A stretch of DNA of 64,000 nucleotides from Dactylococcopsis salina PCC 8305 (GTDB lineage: Bacteria; Cyanobacteriota; Cyanobacteriia; Cyanobacteriales; Rubidibacteraceae): NCBI RefSeq assembly GCF_000317615.1, contig NC_019780.1, positions 2,935,840-2,999,839 of the forward strand. The letters are read 5' to 3'. Both the position numbers and the translations under genes were made by a program. Under the pieces are notes generated by a model that made no database searches, was not told the DNA's origin, and worked only from the letters and a program-made list of their open reading frames with translations. Positions 18,425 to 30,800 of the stretch are shown here, in pieces (within the stretch, counting starts at the first letter, position 1; the number at the start of each line of letters is the position of its first letter).

Positions 18425-19906
18425 ATGAGTCAACAAAAATCTTGGGAAATTACTCGTTTTCTTAAAACTTTAACTTACTTTGATGTCATTCCATTTTTAA
18501 ACAATATTCCTGTAATAAAAGAAATGATTTTAGGTCAAGAATCGATCGCGCAACCGTCTTTTTCTCCCCAAAAAGGAACAATTTTAGTCGCTGGTGCAAC
18601 GGGTGGCGTGGGAAAAAGAGTCGTCCAACGATTACAACAGCAAAATTATTCGGTAAGAGTCTTAGTCAGAAGCATCGATCGATCTCGTTCCATTGTAGGA
18701 GAAAACCTTGATTTTTACGAGGGAGACATCACCATTTCTGACAGTTTAAAACCTGAATTAATGAAGAATGTCACTGGAATCATCTGTTGTACAGGAACTC
18801 GTATTCAACCCGTAGAAGGAGATACAGAAAACCGTGAAAAATATTATCAAGGGGTCAAATTTTACGAACCCGAAGTCGCAGAATCAACCCCAGAAGCAGT
18901 GGAATATAAAGGGATTAAAAACTTAGTCCAACTTGCTTATCAGGAAATGCAAGACTCGTCTTATTTACCCATTTTCAACTTCCGAAATGCAACGGAAGAA
19001 ATCAAATCAATTTGGGGGGCTTTAGATGATGTTGTTATGGGAGGCGTAAGCGAAAGTGGCTTTTATTTAGATCATCAAAAAGCAGTCTTTTCGGGAAATG
19101 TCTCCACTGAAAACAATGGTGGTTTTGCCTCAGTTCGCACGAAAAACTTTGAGTCTCCATTAAATTTATCTGGCTATCAAGGGATTTATTTACGAGTTAA
19201 AGGAGATGGCAATCGTTATAAATTCTTTTTACGCTGTGATAGTAGTTGGGATGGAATTGGCTATGCTTATTCCTTTGATACTCAGAAAGATGTTTGGTTA
19301 GATATTTATGTTCCTTTTGCGGAATTAACGCCTGTTTTCCGTGCTAAAACCATGAATGACGCACCGCCATTAGATGCTAGTCAAATTAATTCGATGCAAT
19401 TAATGCTGAGTAAATTTGAATATGATAAACAATTGAATCCTTATTTTAATCCTGGACAATTCCGCTTAGAAGTTGAGGAAATTAAAGCCTACCGTGAGGG
19501 AAAAACGCCTCAATTTATTATGATTAGTTCTGCTGGTGTCACGCGACCTGGACGAACTGATCTTGATCTAAGTCAAGAACCACCCGCCGTTCAAATGAAT
19601 GAACAATTGGGAGGACTTTTAACGTGGAAATTAGCAGGGGAAAATAGTATTCGAGAAAGTGGATTACGTTATACAATTATTCGTCCTTGCGCGTTAACGG
19701 AAGAAACAGAAAAGGAAGGTTTATATTTTGAACAAGGGGACACTCTAAAAGGTCAAGTCAGCAGAGAAACCATTGCTGATTTATGTTTATTACTTTTAAA
19801 AACACCAGAAGCAGTAAACAAAACCTTTGAGGCGGCTAAAAGTTCTGAGTTTAATTCTCCTGAAATGTGGCGACAAAAATTATCACAGTTAACAACAGAT
19901 TCTTGA
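18425..19906 (+). CDS. NAD(P)-binding / CIA30-family fusion protein
   Basis: 493 residues from ATG 18425 (MSQQKSWEITRF); an in-frame ATG at 18401 lies inside the adjoining mobile element and is probably not the original start. Residues about 55-190: atypical SDR with GTILVAGATGGVGKRVVQRLQQQ, an NAD(P)-binding glycine-rich loop. Residues about 195-375: CIA30-like (complex I intermediate-associated protein 30) jelly-roll with WGALDDVVMGGVSESGF and FFLRCDSSWDGIGY. The rest returns to the SDR (MISSAGVTRPGR, LRYTIIRPCALTEE). Such fusions are conserved in cyanobacteria and plants; role suspected in thylakoid complex assembly but not established. Confidence 0.85.
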   Translation: MSQQKSWEITRFLKTLTYFDVIPFLNNIPVIKEMILGQESIAQPSFSPQKGTILVAGATGGVGKRVVQRLQQQNYSVRVLVRSIDRSRSIVGENLDFYEGDITISDSLKPELMKNVTGIICCTGTRIQPVEGDTENREKYYQGVKFYEPEVAESTPEAVEYKGIKNLVQLAYQEMQDSSYLPIFNFRNATEEIKSIWGALDDVVMGGVSESGFYLDHQKAVFSGNVSTENNGGFASVRTKNFESPLNLSGYQGIYLRVKGDGNRYKFFLRCDSSWDGIGYAYSFDTQKDVWLDIYVPFAELTPVFRAKTMNDAPPLDASQINSMQLMLSKFEYDKQLNPYFNPGQFRLEVEEIKAYREGKTPQFIMISSAGVTRPGRTDLDLSQEPPAVQMNEQLGGLLTWKLAGENSIRESGLRYTIIRPCALTEETEKEGLYFEQGDTLKGQVSRETIADLCLLLLKTPEAVNKTFEAAKSSEFNSPEMWRQKLSQLTTDS

Positions 19907-19915
19907 TTATAAGAT

Positions 19916-20011
19916 CATAGTAGGGTTTGCCTTGCGTAGGGTGGGCATTGCCCACCCTACAGTTCCCCCAATATTGGGGGTTAGGGGGCAATGTTGCTTT
20001 GATCTTGGGGG
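19916..20011. repeat. Intergenic hairpin repeats
   Basis: GTAGGGTGGGC-ATT-GCCCACCCTAC (19936-19961) forms a strong hairpin, followed by a CCCCCAATATTGGGGG hairpin. It lies between convergent genes and could end transcription from both sides; there is no T-run. Confidence 0.55.
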
Positions 20012-21547
20012 TTACGGGGCAAGGATACGCGATAATTGTAAAAGGGGAACGTCTGGAATTTCCTCAATTTTTACAGGATATCGATCGAGAATCGCTTTTT
20101 TAAGATCAGGGGAAGGATAAAATAGAAAGATAGTATCAAAGGCTAAAATATCGTTTAATTCTGTGGCTTCAGTTACTAACTTAAATCTGGTTTCTGGTTT
20201 AACGAGATACGCAAGGGATATAATATTTCCTAAGTTGTTTCCGCCAGCATTACTAATCACTAAAACGTCTGAACTCTGATTAATCACTTTTGCCGCTTGT
20301 GGGTTACTGTAACTTATTCCTTTATTCCACCAAACTTCTGCTTGGGAAATCTGCCAACAGGAAATCAATCCGAGGCTTAAAATAATAACGAGTAAAACTT
20401 GCCAAACTCTCTGTTTTAATTTCTGGCTGAATAAATACCCAAGGGTTACTTGTGCTGCAATTAAACTCGGTATAAAGTAGCGAGTCTGAACTGATCTTTG
20501 TCCCCCGAAAATTAAGTCTGGTAATATCAAGGATAAACTGGGGATGATGAATAAGCATAGCAAAAATAAAAAGCGCGATCGAGTGCTGGTCTGTTTTAAA
20601 AACCAAAAGCCGTAAGCAATTAAAATCAAAATTAACGGTGGGATAAGATAACTGTAGGGGTGATCAATACTGAAACCCAAATCAATTAATAAACTACTAA
20701 AATGTAGTCCCCAGATTTTCACTAAAAAAGAATAGGGTGCGTCTTCTGTTGTCCAACCAGTTTTCGATCGCAACTGAGAATAATTATTAATAATAATCAG
20801 CAACCAGGGAGAAAACGCGATCGCGCTGCTGAACATCACTAAAAAATAATTGCGAATCGTGCGACTAGAAAGCCGTTTCTCCTGTAAGACTAAATAAACC
20901 CCTTGAGTGAAAGCTACTAAAGAAGATAATAAGCTAGTGTAAAAATTAAGCACCGTTATTGTGCCATAAATTAACCAATATTGCCATTGTTTTTTCTGAA
21001 CAACTTGCCAAAAACTCCACAGCCATAAAAGAGTTGTTAATGTCCAAAAACTATAAGGTCTCGCTTCTTGAGCATAAAGCAAATGAAAGGGAGAAACTGC
21101 TAATAATAAAATAGAGGTTATCGCAACAGAATGAGATTGAAATACTGCATAACAAAACAGGTATAAAGCAGGGAAAATGAAATAACTAAACACCACTGAA
21201 AGACTGCGTATCGTTGCGATCGAGCTACCAAACCAATCTTGCCAAACTCGCACTAAAACGTAGTAAATTGGCGGATGTTCGGGATGAGTCATCAAAGATT
21301 CTAAAGTGTCATCGAATGGTTTTTCTGGCGTTACTTTTTGATACTTAAGTAACTGAGAAGGAGTCATAATTTCACCTGTAAAGACTTCTTCAACAACCGT
21401 TTCTCCGATATAACCAGCACTGCGAAGAGCCGTAAATACTTCATCATGCCAATAAACTTTCTGATCTAAAGCAAACCCACGTAAAAAAATTCCATATAGT
21501 AAAAACAAAATCAATAATAGACCTAAAACAGTAGATTGCTTACCCAT
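20012..21547 (-). CDS. Family 39-type membrane glycosyltransferase
   Basis: 511 residues with about 11 transmembrane segments. After the first helix comes DQKVYWHDEVFTALRSAGY; the Asp-Glu pair in the first loop is the catalytic signature of ArnT/PMT-like GT39 enzymes, which use polyprenyl-phosphate sugars. SLMTHPEHPPIYYVLVRVWQDWFGSS in the first large loop also fits. A soluble C-terminal tail follows the last helix. It probably glycosylates a lipid or protein on the outer face of the plasma membrane. Its start faces the Pho-box-bearing intergenic region; whether the box affects it too is unknown. Confidence 0.83.
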   Translation of the reverse strand: MGKQSTVLGLLLILFLLYGIFLRGFALDQKVYWHDEVFTALRSAGYIGETVVEEVFTGEIMTPSQLLKYQKVTPEKPFDDTLESLMTHPEHPPIYYVLVRVWQDWFGSSIATIRSLSVVFSYFIFPALYLFCYAVFQSHSVAITSILLLAVSPFHLLYAQEARPYSFWTLTTLLWLWSFWQVVQKKQWQYWLIYGTITVLNFYTSLLSSLVAFTQGVYLVLQEKRLSSRTIRNYFLVMFSSAIAFSPWLLIIINNYSQLRSKTGWTTEDAPYSFLVKIWGLHFSSLLIDLGFSIDHPYSYLIPPLILILIAYGFWFLKQTSTRSRFLFLLCLFIIPSLSLILPDLIFGGQRSVQTRYFIPSLIAAQVTLGYLFSQKLKQRVWQVLLVIILSLGLISCWQISQAEVWWNKGISYSNPQAAKVINQSSDVLVISNAGGNNLGNIISLAYLVKPETRFKLVTEATELNDILAFDTIFLFYPSPDLKKAILDRYPVKIEEIPDVPLLQLSRILAP

Positions 21548-21573
21548 AAATATCTAAGTTTTCCCCCAAACCA

Positions 21574-21614
21574 ATTAACTAAAAATTAATCTAAAAATAA
21601 CCTGATCTTAACCA
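21574..21614 (+). promoter_or_regulatory. Four-unit Pho box (SphR/PhoB-type operator)
   Basis: Four 8-bp units with exact 3-bp spacers, hence an 11-bp period: ATTAACTA at 21574, ATTAATCT at 21585, AATAACCT at 21596, CTTAACCA at 21607. The published cyanobacterial Pho-box consensus is tandem PyTTAAPyPy(T/A) units with 3-bp spacing. The box is about 195 bases upstream of the giant phosphohydrolase gene and 27 bases from the divergent GT39 start. Binding is inferred, not shown. Confidence 0.75.
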
Positions 21615-21809
21615 AATAAGTACAACAATTTAAGAAAGACTGTGATAAGTTGATTGGGGATGAAAAAAGTGTAATAAATTCACCCTAATCTAACTTTTTA
21701 GCTTTTTAGATTCCTCTTAATTATCCTTGACAAATCCCACAAGGTATGAATCGAAGAGTGTAGAAAGAAAGCGTCAAGAAGTAGATACCTAACTTAAGGA
21801 GGTTTTTTA

Positions 21810-24800
21810 ATGGCGAATCTCAATGAGATTGTGATTAGCACGCCAAGTGCAGACTTTGAGTTTGTAGAGATTATCGGTGATGCAGGAGAAGATATTTCTA
21901 ACCTGTCATTGTTGGAAATAACAAACACAGGTGCAATTGATGATGTAATTTCTTTTGCAGAACAAAGTTTGGGTGATGACGGGTTTTTTCTCGCATCTAG
22001 CCCAGCAGCAGAAGCACAGTATGGTGTGACAGGCGACCTGCAAATTGCGGACAATACCTTTACGAATAGCACTAGCACTTATTTATTAGTCGAAAACTTT
22101 ACAGGTGCATCTGGAGACGATTTAGACACCGAGGATGATGGAACATTAGATGATCCTACGCCTTGGAGCGCGATCGTGGATCAGATTGCATTTATAGAAA
22201 ATGATGGGGAAACCACCTACGGAACTCCTGCTTTTGGGCCAACAGAAGATGGCTTTCTGCCAGTGGGTGCATTTCGTGACGAAAATGGAGACTTCCAAAC
22301 CTATGTGTTTGACACGGTAGGAGACGAAGCCACTCCCGAAGGTGAACCCCTACAAGCAACCACAGTCTCCATTATGGAGATTCAAGGAGAAGGTCACACT
22401 TCCCCCTTAGAAGGTCAGTTAGTCAGTACCACCGGAGTTGTCACTGCGGTTGATAGCAATGGCTTCTATTTCCAAGACCCCACAGGAGATGATAATGTTG
22501 CCACCTCTGACGCGCTGTTTGTCTTCACAGGAGGTGAACCCACTGTTTCCGTTGGTAACAGCATTACCGTTGAAGGAACAGTCAGCGAGTTTTTCCCAGG
22601 AGGAGAAGGAACTGGAAACCTCTCTACGACTCAACTTTCAGGGGCAACCGTAACGGTTGATGAACCCTCAGTTGATCTTCCGAGTGCAACAATTATCGGT
22701 GAAGGTGGACGCATTCCCCCAAGTGAAAATATTGATGATGATGCGTTTGCTGAATTTAATCCCACAGAAGCGGGAATTGATTTCTTTGAGTCTTTAGAAG
22801 GAATGCTCGTGACAGCACAAGAAGCGCTTGCTGTCGCGCCGACTAATCGTTTTGGGGAAATCTTTACAGTCACTGATAACGGTGCAAATGCGACAGTAAT
22901 CAGCGATCGCGGCACCTTAAACATTAGTCCCGACGACTTTAACCCCGAAAAAGTCCAAATTAATTCTAGAAGCGGGATTCTGCCCGATTTTGACTTTCCA
23001 GACGTTAACGTTGGTGCTTCTTTAGGAGATGTCACTGGTGTTATCGGTTATAGCTTTGGCAACTTTGAAGTGTATCCCACTGAGCCTTTTGCAGTTACTG
23101 AGTCCACATTAGAAGCAGAAACCACTAATATCACCAGTGGGGAAGAGCGACTCACTTTTGCCAGTTACAATGTCCTGAACCTCGATCCAGTGGTGGAAGA
23201 TGTTAATTCGATCGATCCCACTGAAGATGATCCAGAAGGGGAGATTGATGATGATCTCGGAAACGGTCGCTTTACCGCCATTTCTGAACAAATCGTCAAT
23301 AACTTAAATGCCCCTGATATCATTGCCTTACAGGAAATTCAAGACAATGACGGGGCGGAACTAACTGATGTAGGAGATGCCGATGTCACCTTACAAACCT
23401 TAGTGGATTCGATCGCGGAAGCAGGTGGCCCCACCTACGAATTTATCGACACCCCTGGCATTGTTCCCGCCTTTATTGATGAAGACGGTGATCTGGTTCG
23501 TCCTACAGGCGGGCAACCGGGCGGAAATATTCGTAACGCCTTCTTATACAACAGCGATCGCGTTGATTTAGTAGAAGAGTCAGTACAACCTTTAACTGAT
23601 CCGCAAGATCAAGCCACCAACCCTGATAATCCCTTCTTTGGGGGACGGATTCCTCTTGCAGCCACCTTTGAATTTAGCGGCGAGGAAATCACCCTCGTTA
23701 ACAACCATCTCTCCTCAAAAGGCGGCAGTTCACCGATTTTAGGCGTAGAACAACCTTTTGAAGAACGCCAAGAAGAGGTGGAAGTTAACGGTTCTCTCGA
23801 TGAACGTACTGTTCAAGCCAACGCAGTCAATGACTTTATTAACAACATTCTTACCGACGATCCCAACGCTAACGTTGTCGCTCTCGGTGACTTCAACGAA
23901 TTTGAGTTTGTTTCCCCAGTGGAAACCATCCTTGGCGAAAATCTAACCAACCTTACCGACACCATTGGTGAAAATGAGCGTTACAGCTTCATTTTTCAAG
24001 GTAACTCTCAATCTTTGGATCATATTCTCGTTAGTAATAATTTGGCAGCACAATCAGAGTTTGACATTGCTCATACTAATGCCGAGTTTGCCGAACCAGC
24101 TAGCGACCATGAACCACTTTTAGCCAGTGTAAACCTTACGAGCAATACTGAAAATATGGCAATTAATCTCAATCCGATCGGAACATTTACAACGGGTGTT
24201 TTTGATGAAGGAGCAGCGGAAATTGTTGCTTACGATGCGGGAACCGAACGCTTATTCGTAATCAATTCGAATGCGGTAACTGTTGACATCCTTGATGTTA
24301 GCGACCCCACCAACCCAACTTTAGTTAGTCAAATTGATGCCACTGAGTTTGGCGATGGTGCAAACAGTCTCGCTGTTCAAGATGGCGTTGTTGCTGTTGC
24401 CATTGAAGCTGATACAGTGGATGGGAATGGTCAAGTGGTCTTCTTTGATACCGATGGCAATGTCCAAAACAGTGTCGAAGTTGGTATCTTACCAGATATG
24501 GTGACGTTTAGCCCTGATGGCACTAAAGTTTTAGTGGCAAACGAAGGTCAACCCAATGAGGAATATACCGTTGATCCAGAAGGTTCAGTAAGCATCATCG
24601 ACATTTCGGGTGGCGTGGAAAACCTCACTCAAGAGAATGTCACCAATGCTGGCTTTACCGCCTTCAACGATCAGCAAGTAGCTCTGGAAAATCGTGGCTT
24701 ACGCATCTTTGGCCCCAATGCAACGGTTGCTCAAGACGTAGAACCCGAATATATCACGGTTAATGCTGACAGTACCACTGCTTATGTTTCTCTCCAAGAA

Positions 24801-27800
24801 AACAATGCCTTTGCAGTTGTTGATCTCGAAAGTGCGGAAGTTTTAGATATTCTTCCCCTCGGTTTCAAAGACCACAGCAAAGGTTTACCCACCCTAGAAG
24901 AGTTCGACTTGAACGATGATATCGCGTCTCAGTTCTTACAAACTCCTGATGGTACTTCTGAGATTCCTCTCGGTGGACTCTCTGGTTTATTCTTTGAAGG
25001 CGAAGCAGACAACGGTAACTTCCAATTTATCACCCACCCCGATCGCGGCCCCGATTTAGGTAGCCGTGACACAGACGGAGACGGTGAAAATGATGTTCGT
25101 ACCTTTGAACTGCCAGACTTCCAACCCAGTCTCTATCGCTTTGAACTCAACCCAGAAAACGGAGACATTACCTTTACTGAAACCATTGGCTTAACTCGCG
25201 CTGATGGCACTCCTCTGACTGGCTTACCTAACTTAGCGGGAGATGATAGTGGTCGTCAAGGGGAAAATGCTGACGGCGAACTGCTCGACTTTGATCCCTT
25301 TGGTGCTGATATGGAAGGCGTGGTTGTTGCTGAAGATGGCACATTCTGGACAGTGGATGAATATCGTCCTTCTATCTATCACTTTGAAGCAGATGGCACG
25401 TTGATCGATCGATATGTTCCCACAGGAACCGATCCTGATACCACCGATGACGTAACCTTTGGCAGTGAAACCCTCCCTGAAGCCTACCTTAGCGCACGGG
25501 ATAATCGCGGATTTGAAGCGATCGCGCAAGACCCCGAAAGCGGTACGGTTTACGCCTTCATTCAAACCCCACTTGGTAACGATGGCACAGGAGAATTTAA
25601 CCGCGACGTTTCTGATAACTCCCAAGTCATCCGTATTTTAGGCATTAATCCCACAGACGGCACCCCCGTTGAAGAATACGTCTATCTCCTCGAAAAACCA
25701 GCATTCAGCGAAGGTAACATCGACAAAATCGGGGCAGCCACCTACACAGGTGAAGGTAAATTCACTGTCATTGAGCGTGACTCTGGCACAGAATCCACCA
25801 GTAACAAAGTTGTTTATGAAATCAACCTTTCTGGTGCAACCAACCTTTTAGCCGAAGATGCTCCCAGTCTCGACGGAACAACCTTAGAGCAACTCAGTGG
25901 TGATGAATTAGCAGAAGCTGGCATTCGCGCCGTCAGTAAAACCGAAGTCACCAACCTACCCTCTTTAGGTTTCCTACCCAGCGACAAACCCGAAGGAATT
26001 GCTCAACTTCCCGATGGTTCGCTTGCTGTCATCAACGACAACGACTTTGAACCCGAAAACAAAGACACCAGCCTCGGTATTATCTCCTTCGATCAGAGTA
26101 ACGAACTGGATGCCAGTGATGAAGACGGCATTAACTTCCAGAATATCCCCTCTTTTGGAATGTTACAGCCAGACTCCATTGATAGCTTTGAAGCCAATGG
26201 ACAAACCTTTATTCTCACCGCCAACGAAGGGGATGCACGGGACTATGCTGGCTTCAGCGAAGAAGTTAACCTTGATGACTTATTTGCCGATGGTACGCCC
26301 ATCACAGCAACCTTAAGCGGTGATCAACAAGTGCCAGCCGTCACGACTGATGCAAGCGGAACCGCTACCATGCGTCTCAATGAAGCAGGAGATGCTCTTG
26401 ATTACGAAGTTACTGTTACAGGTTTAGACTTTGGCGGTTTTGGTGACATTGAAACCCAAACCGATGACACAGGCGATGATGTAGTGGGAATGCACATCCA
26501 TAATGCCGCACGCGGTGAAAATGGCGGCGTGGTCTTTGGTGTGATCAGTCCTGCTCAAGATGATGACGATCGCGCGTTCACCCTCAATGACGATGGTTCT
26601 GTCACTATCACAGGGACTTGGGACAGTGACGATGCTGATGGCAGTCTCAGCAACTTTGTCGAAGACATTAACAGCGCTGACTTTGAACAAGACCTCGATC
26701 TTTATTGGAATATCCATACCGAGGAATTTGGCTCTGGGGAAATTCGCGGTCAGTTAGTACGAGGAGAACAAGAAGACTTCCTCGACCTCAACGATGATAA
26801 CGAACCAGATACATCTACCACTGAACTCGCCTCTGGAGAAACCATTGCTGATCTTCTAGCGGAAGACCGTTTAGGAGAACTAGACTTTACCAGCGTCACT
26901 GGTGACATTGATGGCGATGGCTTAATCGAGCAACTCCATAACTACGGCGGTCGTTCCTTCTCTATCTTTGATGAGTTCGGTAACTTAGTCTTTGATAGCG
27001 GTGATCAATTTGAAAAAATTATCGCTCAACAAATTGAAGATGGTATTCTACCGCAAGAAGCGTTCAATAACGACAACGACGAAAACGACTTCGACTCTCG
27101 CAGCGATGCCAAAGGCCCCGAACCCGAAGCGATTACAGTGGGTGAAGTTGACGGCACGCCTTACGCCTTCATTGGTTTAGAGCGCGTTGGCGGAATCATG
27201 GTCTATAACGTCTCTAATCCCACTGAGCCTGAGTTTGTTCAATATATCAACAACCGCGACTTCTCCGTTCAATTTGATACGGATGCAGAAGGCGATCCCA
27301 GTCCCACGCAAGAGCAACTCGCTCAAGCAGGTGACTTAGGACCCGAAGGCTTCAAGTTCATTCCTGCTGAAGAAAGTCCCAATGGTGAGCCTTTATTAGC
27401 TGTGGGTAACGAAGTCAGTGGCACAACCACAGTTTACAGCGTTGCTGAGATGGTGGAAGAACCAGAAGTTCCTGAAGCAACCAACGAATTAGAACTGTCT
27501 GTAGCAGGTACATTTACAACTGGTATCTTTGATGAAGGAGCAGCGGAAATCGTTGCTTACGATGCGGGAACGGAACAATTATTTGTTATCAACTCTGATG
27601 CCACCACAGTTGATATCCTTGATGTCAGTGATCCCACCAACCCCAGTCGTGTTTCTCAAATTGATGCCACTCAGTTTGGTGATGGTGCAAACAGTGTCGC
27701 TGTTCAAGATGGCGTTGTTGCTGTCGCCATTGAAGGAGAAGCCGTTGACGAACGAGGACAAGTGGTTTTCTTAGACACTGATGGCAACGAGCTTGCCAGT

Positions 27801-30800
27801 GTCCAAGCCGGTTTCCTTCCTGATTTTGTCACCTTTACCCCTGATGGCTCGAAAGTCTTAGTGGCAAACGAAGGCGAACCCAACGAAGCATATACCGTTG
27901 ACCCCGAAGGCTCTGTGAGCATCATTGACATTTCTGGCGAGGTAGAAAACCTCACTCAAGACAATGTCACCGAAGCTGGATTCACCGAGTTTAATGACCA
28001 ACAAGCAGAACTCGAAGACAACGGCGTTCGCATCTTTGGCCCTGAAGCCAGCGTTGCTGAGGACTTAGAACCCGAATCCGTAGCCGTTAGCCCTGATAGC
28101 AGCACCGCTTACGTTGCTCTACAGGAAAATAACGCCCTAGCAGTGGTTGACCTTGAAAACAGTGAAGTCACCGATATTTTTGCTCTCGGTTTCAAAGACC
28201 ACAGCCTGCCTGAAAACGCTCTCGATGCCAGCAATGACGATGGTCTGAATATCCAAACCATTCCTTCTTTCGGAATGCTTCAACCCGATGCCATTGATGT
28301 GTTTGAAGTGGATGGGGAAAACTTCATCATTACTCCCAACGAAGGAGATGGTCGTGATTATGATGGCTTCAGCGAAGAAGCGAATCTTGATGACTTACTG
28401 GCAGACGGGTTGCTTGACCTTAATGATGATAATGAGCCAGATACTTCCACTACTGAACTTGCTTCAGGAGAAACCATCGAAGAACTGCTTGCTGATGACC
28501 GACTCGGCAAACTCGACTTCACCAGTGCCACTGGTGACAATGATGATGATGGCTTAATTGAGCAACTGCATAACTTTGGCGGTCGTTCCTTCTCCATCTT
28601 TAATGAATCTGGCGAACTCGTTTTTGATAGCGGAGATGACTTTGAGCGCATTACTGCCGAGTTAATTCCAGATAATTTCAACTCTAATAATGACGAAAAT
28701 GATTCCTTTGATTCTCGTAGCGATAACAAAGGACCCGAACCAGAAGCGGTTGTTACTGGCGAAGTCAATGGTGATCTGTTTGCGTTTATTGGCTTAGAAC
28801 GGGTTGGCGGTATTATGGTGTATAACATCAATAATCCCAGCGAACCTGAGTTTGTCCAATATCTCAACAATCGTGACTTTGAGGTAGAAGCTCAACTCGA
28901 AGATGGTAGCACGAATCCTGATGTGGAGGATTTGGGACCCGAAGGATTAGAATTTATTCCTGCTGAAGATAGCCCCAGTGGTGAGCCTTTATTAGCTGTG
29001 GGTAACGAAGTCAGTGGCACAACCACAGTTTACAATGTTGATCTTCCTCAAGAAGAAGGATTTACCTTAGAACTATTGCACGCCGCCGACCAAGAAGGCG
29101 GTATTGCGGCGGTTAGCGATGCGCCACGCTTCTCGGCGGTGCTGAATGCTTTACGGGATGAAGATTTAGGGGCTGATGGTGAAGCAGACAATACCCTTAC
29201 TCTTTCTTCTGGTGATGCTTTCATTCCAGGGGTGTTCTATCAAGGTTCAGAAGGCGCATTTGGTAGCCCTGGCATTGGTGATATTCAGATTCAAAATGAG
29301 TTAGGCTTCCAGGCGATCGCGTTCGGTAATCATGAGTTTGACTTTGGTACAGAAGTCTTAGCGAATCTGATTGATGGTTCTGCTGAAGGAGAGATTCTTG
29401 GTTCTGACTTTACGGGTGCTAATTTCCCTTACCTTTCTACCAACCTTAACTTCTCTGGTGATGAAAACCTCGCCCCTCTGGAAGTGGAAGGCGGTCAAGC
29501 CCCCCAACCGAACTCGGTTACTTCTTCGACGGTCATCGATGTGAACGGTGAAGAAATTGGCGTTGTTGGCGCAACCACTCCCACCTTAGCCAGCATCTCC
29601 TCCCCTGACGGTGTTACGGCTTCTCCCAGTCCCTTCGATAGTTCTCCCACGAGCGACCAATTGGATGCTTTAGCAGCAGAAATTCAAACCGAAGTGGATG
29701 CGCTGTTGGATGCGAATCAAGATATGAACAAGGTGGTCTTGTTAGCGCATATGCAGCAAATCAGTATTGAGCAAGAACTGGCTCAACGCTTAGAAAATGT
29801 TGACATTATCGTCGGTGGTGGTTCTAATACCCGCCTCTTTGACGAAAACGATCGAGTCCGTGATGGTGACAGTGACCAAGGCGACTATCCCCAATTCTTT
29901 ACCAATGCGGGCGGCACACAAACGGCTTTAGTTAACACTGATGGCAGTTACAAATATGTCGGTCGTTTAGTCCTCGACTTTGATAGCGAAGGGAACATCA
30001 TTCCAGACAGCTACGATGCAGACGTTTCCGGTGCGTTTGCAACGGATGCTCAAGGTGTGGCTGATCTCAATGCTGAGGATTTAGTTGATCCAGAAGTCCA
30101 AGAAATCGCCGACGCGATCGAGCAAGAAATCATTGCCGCCGAGTCCAATGTGTTTGGTCTCTCTGATGTCTTCCTCAATGGCAATCGCTCTGGCGGTCCC
30201 TTAGACGGGGTTCGCACCCAAGAAACCAACCTCGGTAACTTGACTGCGGATGCAAACTTAGCAGCAGCGCAGGAAGCCGATGAAGAGGTGGTTCTTTCCT
30301 TGAAAAACGGTGGCGGTATTCGCGCTTCCATTGGCGAACTTATCGTTCCTCCTGGCGGCTCGGAAGCAGTACGCAACCCGAACCAAGAACTGGTTGACAG
30401 CGAAGGCAATCTCATTAAACCCGAAGGTGGCATCAGCGAAGTTGACATTGATAATGCCTTATCCTTCAACAATGATCTAGCACTGCTGACTCTCACTAAA
30501 GAGGAAATTGTTGATCTCCTTGAACACGGAGTTAGTGCAATTCCTGAAGTTGACGGTCAGTTCCCGCAAATTGGTGGGGCTGAGTTCTCCTTCGACCCAG
30601 AATTACCAGCCGGCGATCGCATTGTCGAAGCAAGCATTGTGGATGATGATGGCAACACAGTTGCTGAGTTAGTTTCCGAGGGCGAAATTGCTGGCGATGC
30701 AACCGAAACCTTCCGCGTTGTCACTCTCGGTTTCCTTGCTCGTCCTCGTTTTGACGCTGAAGGTAACTTCACAGGTGGCGGTGACGGCTATCCCTTCCCT

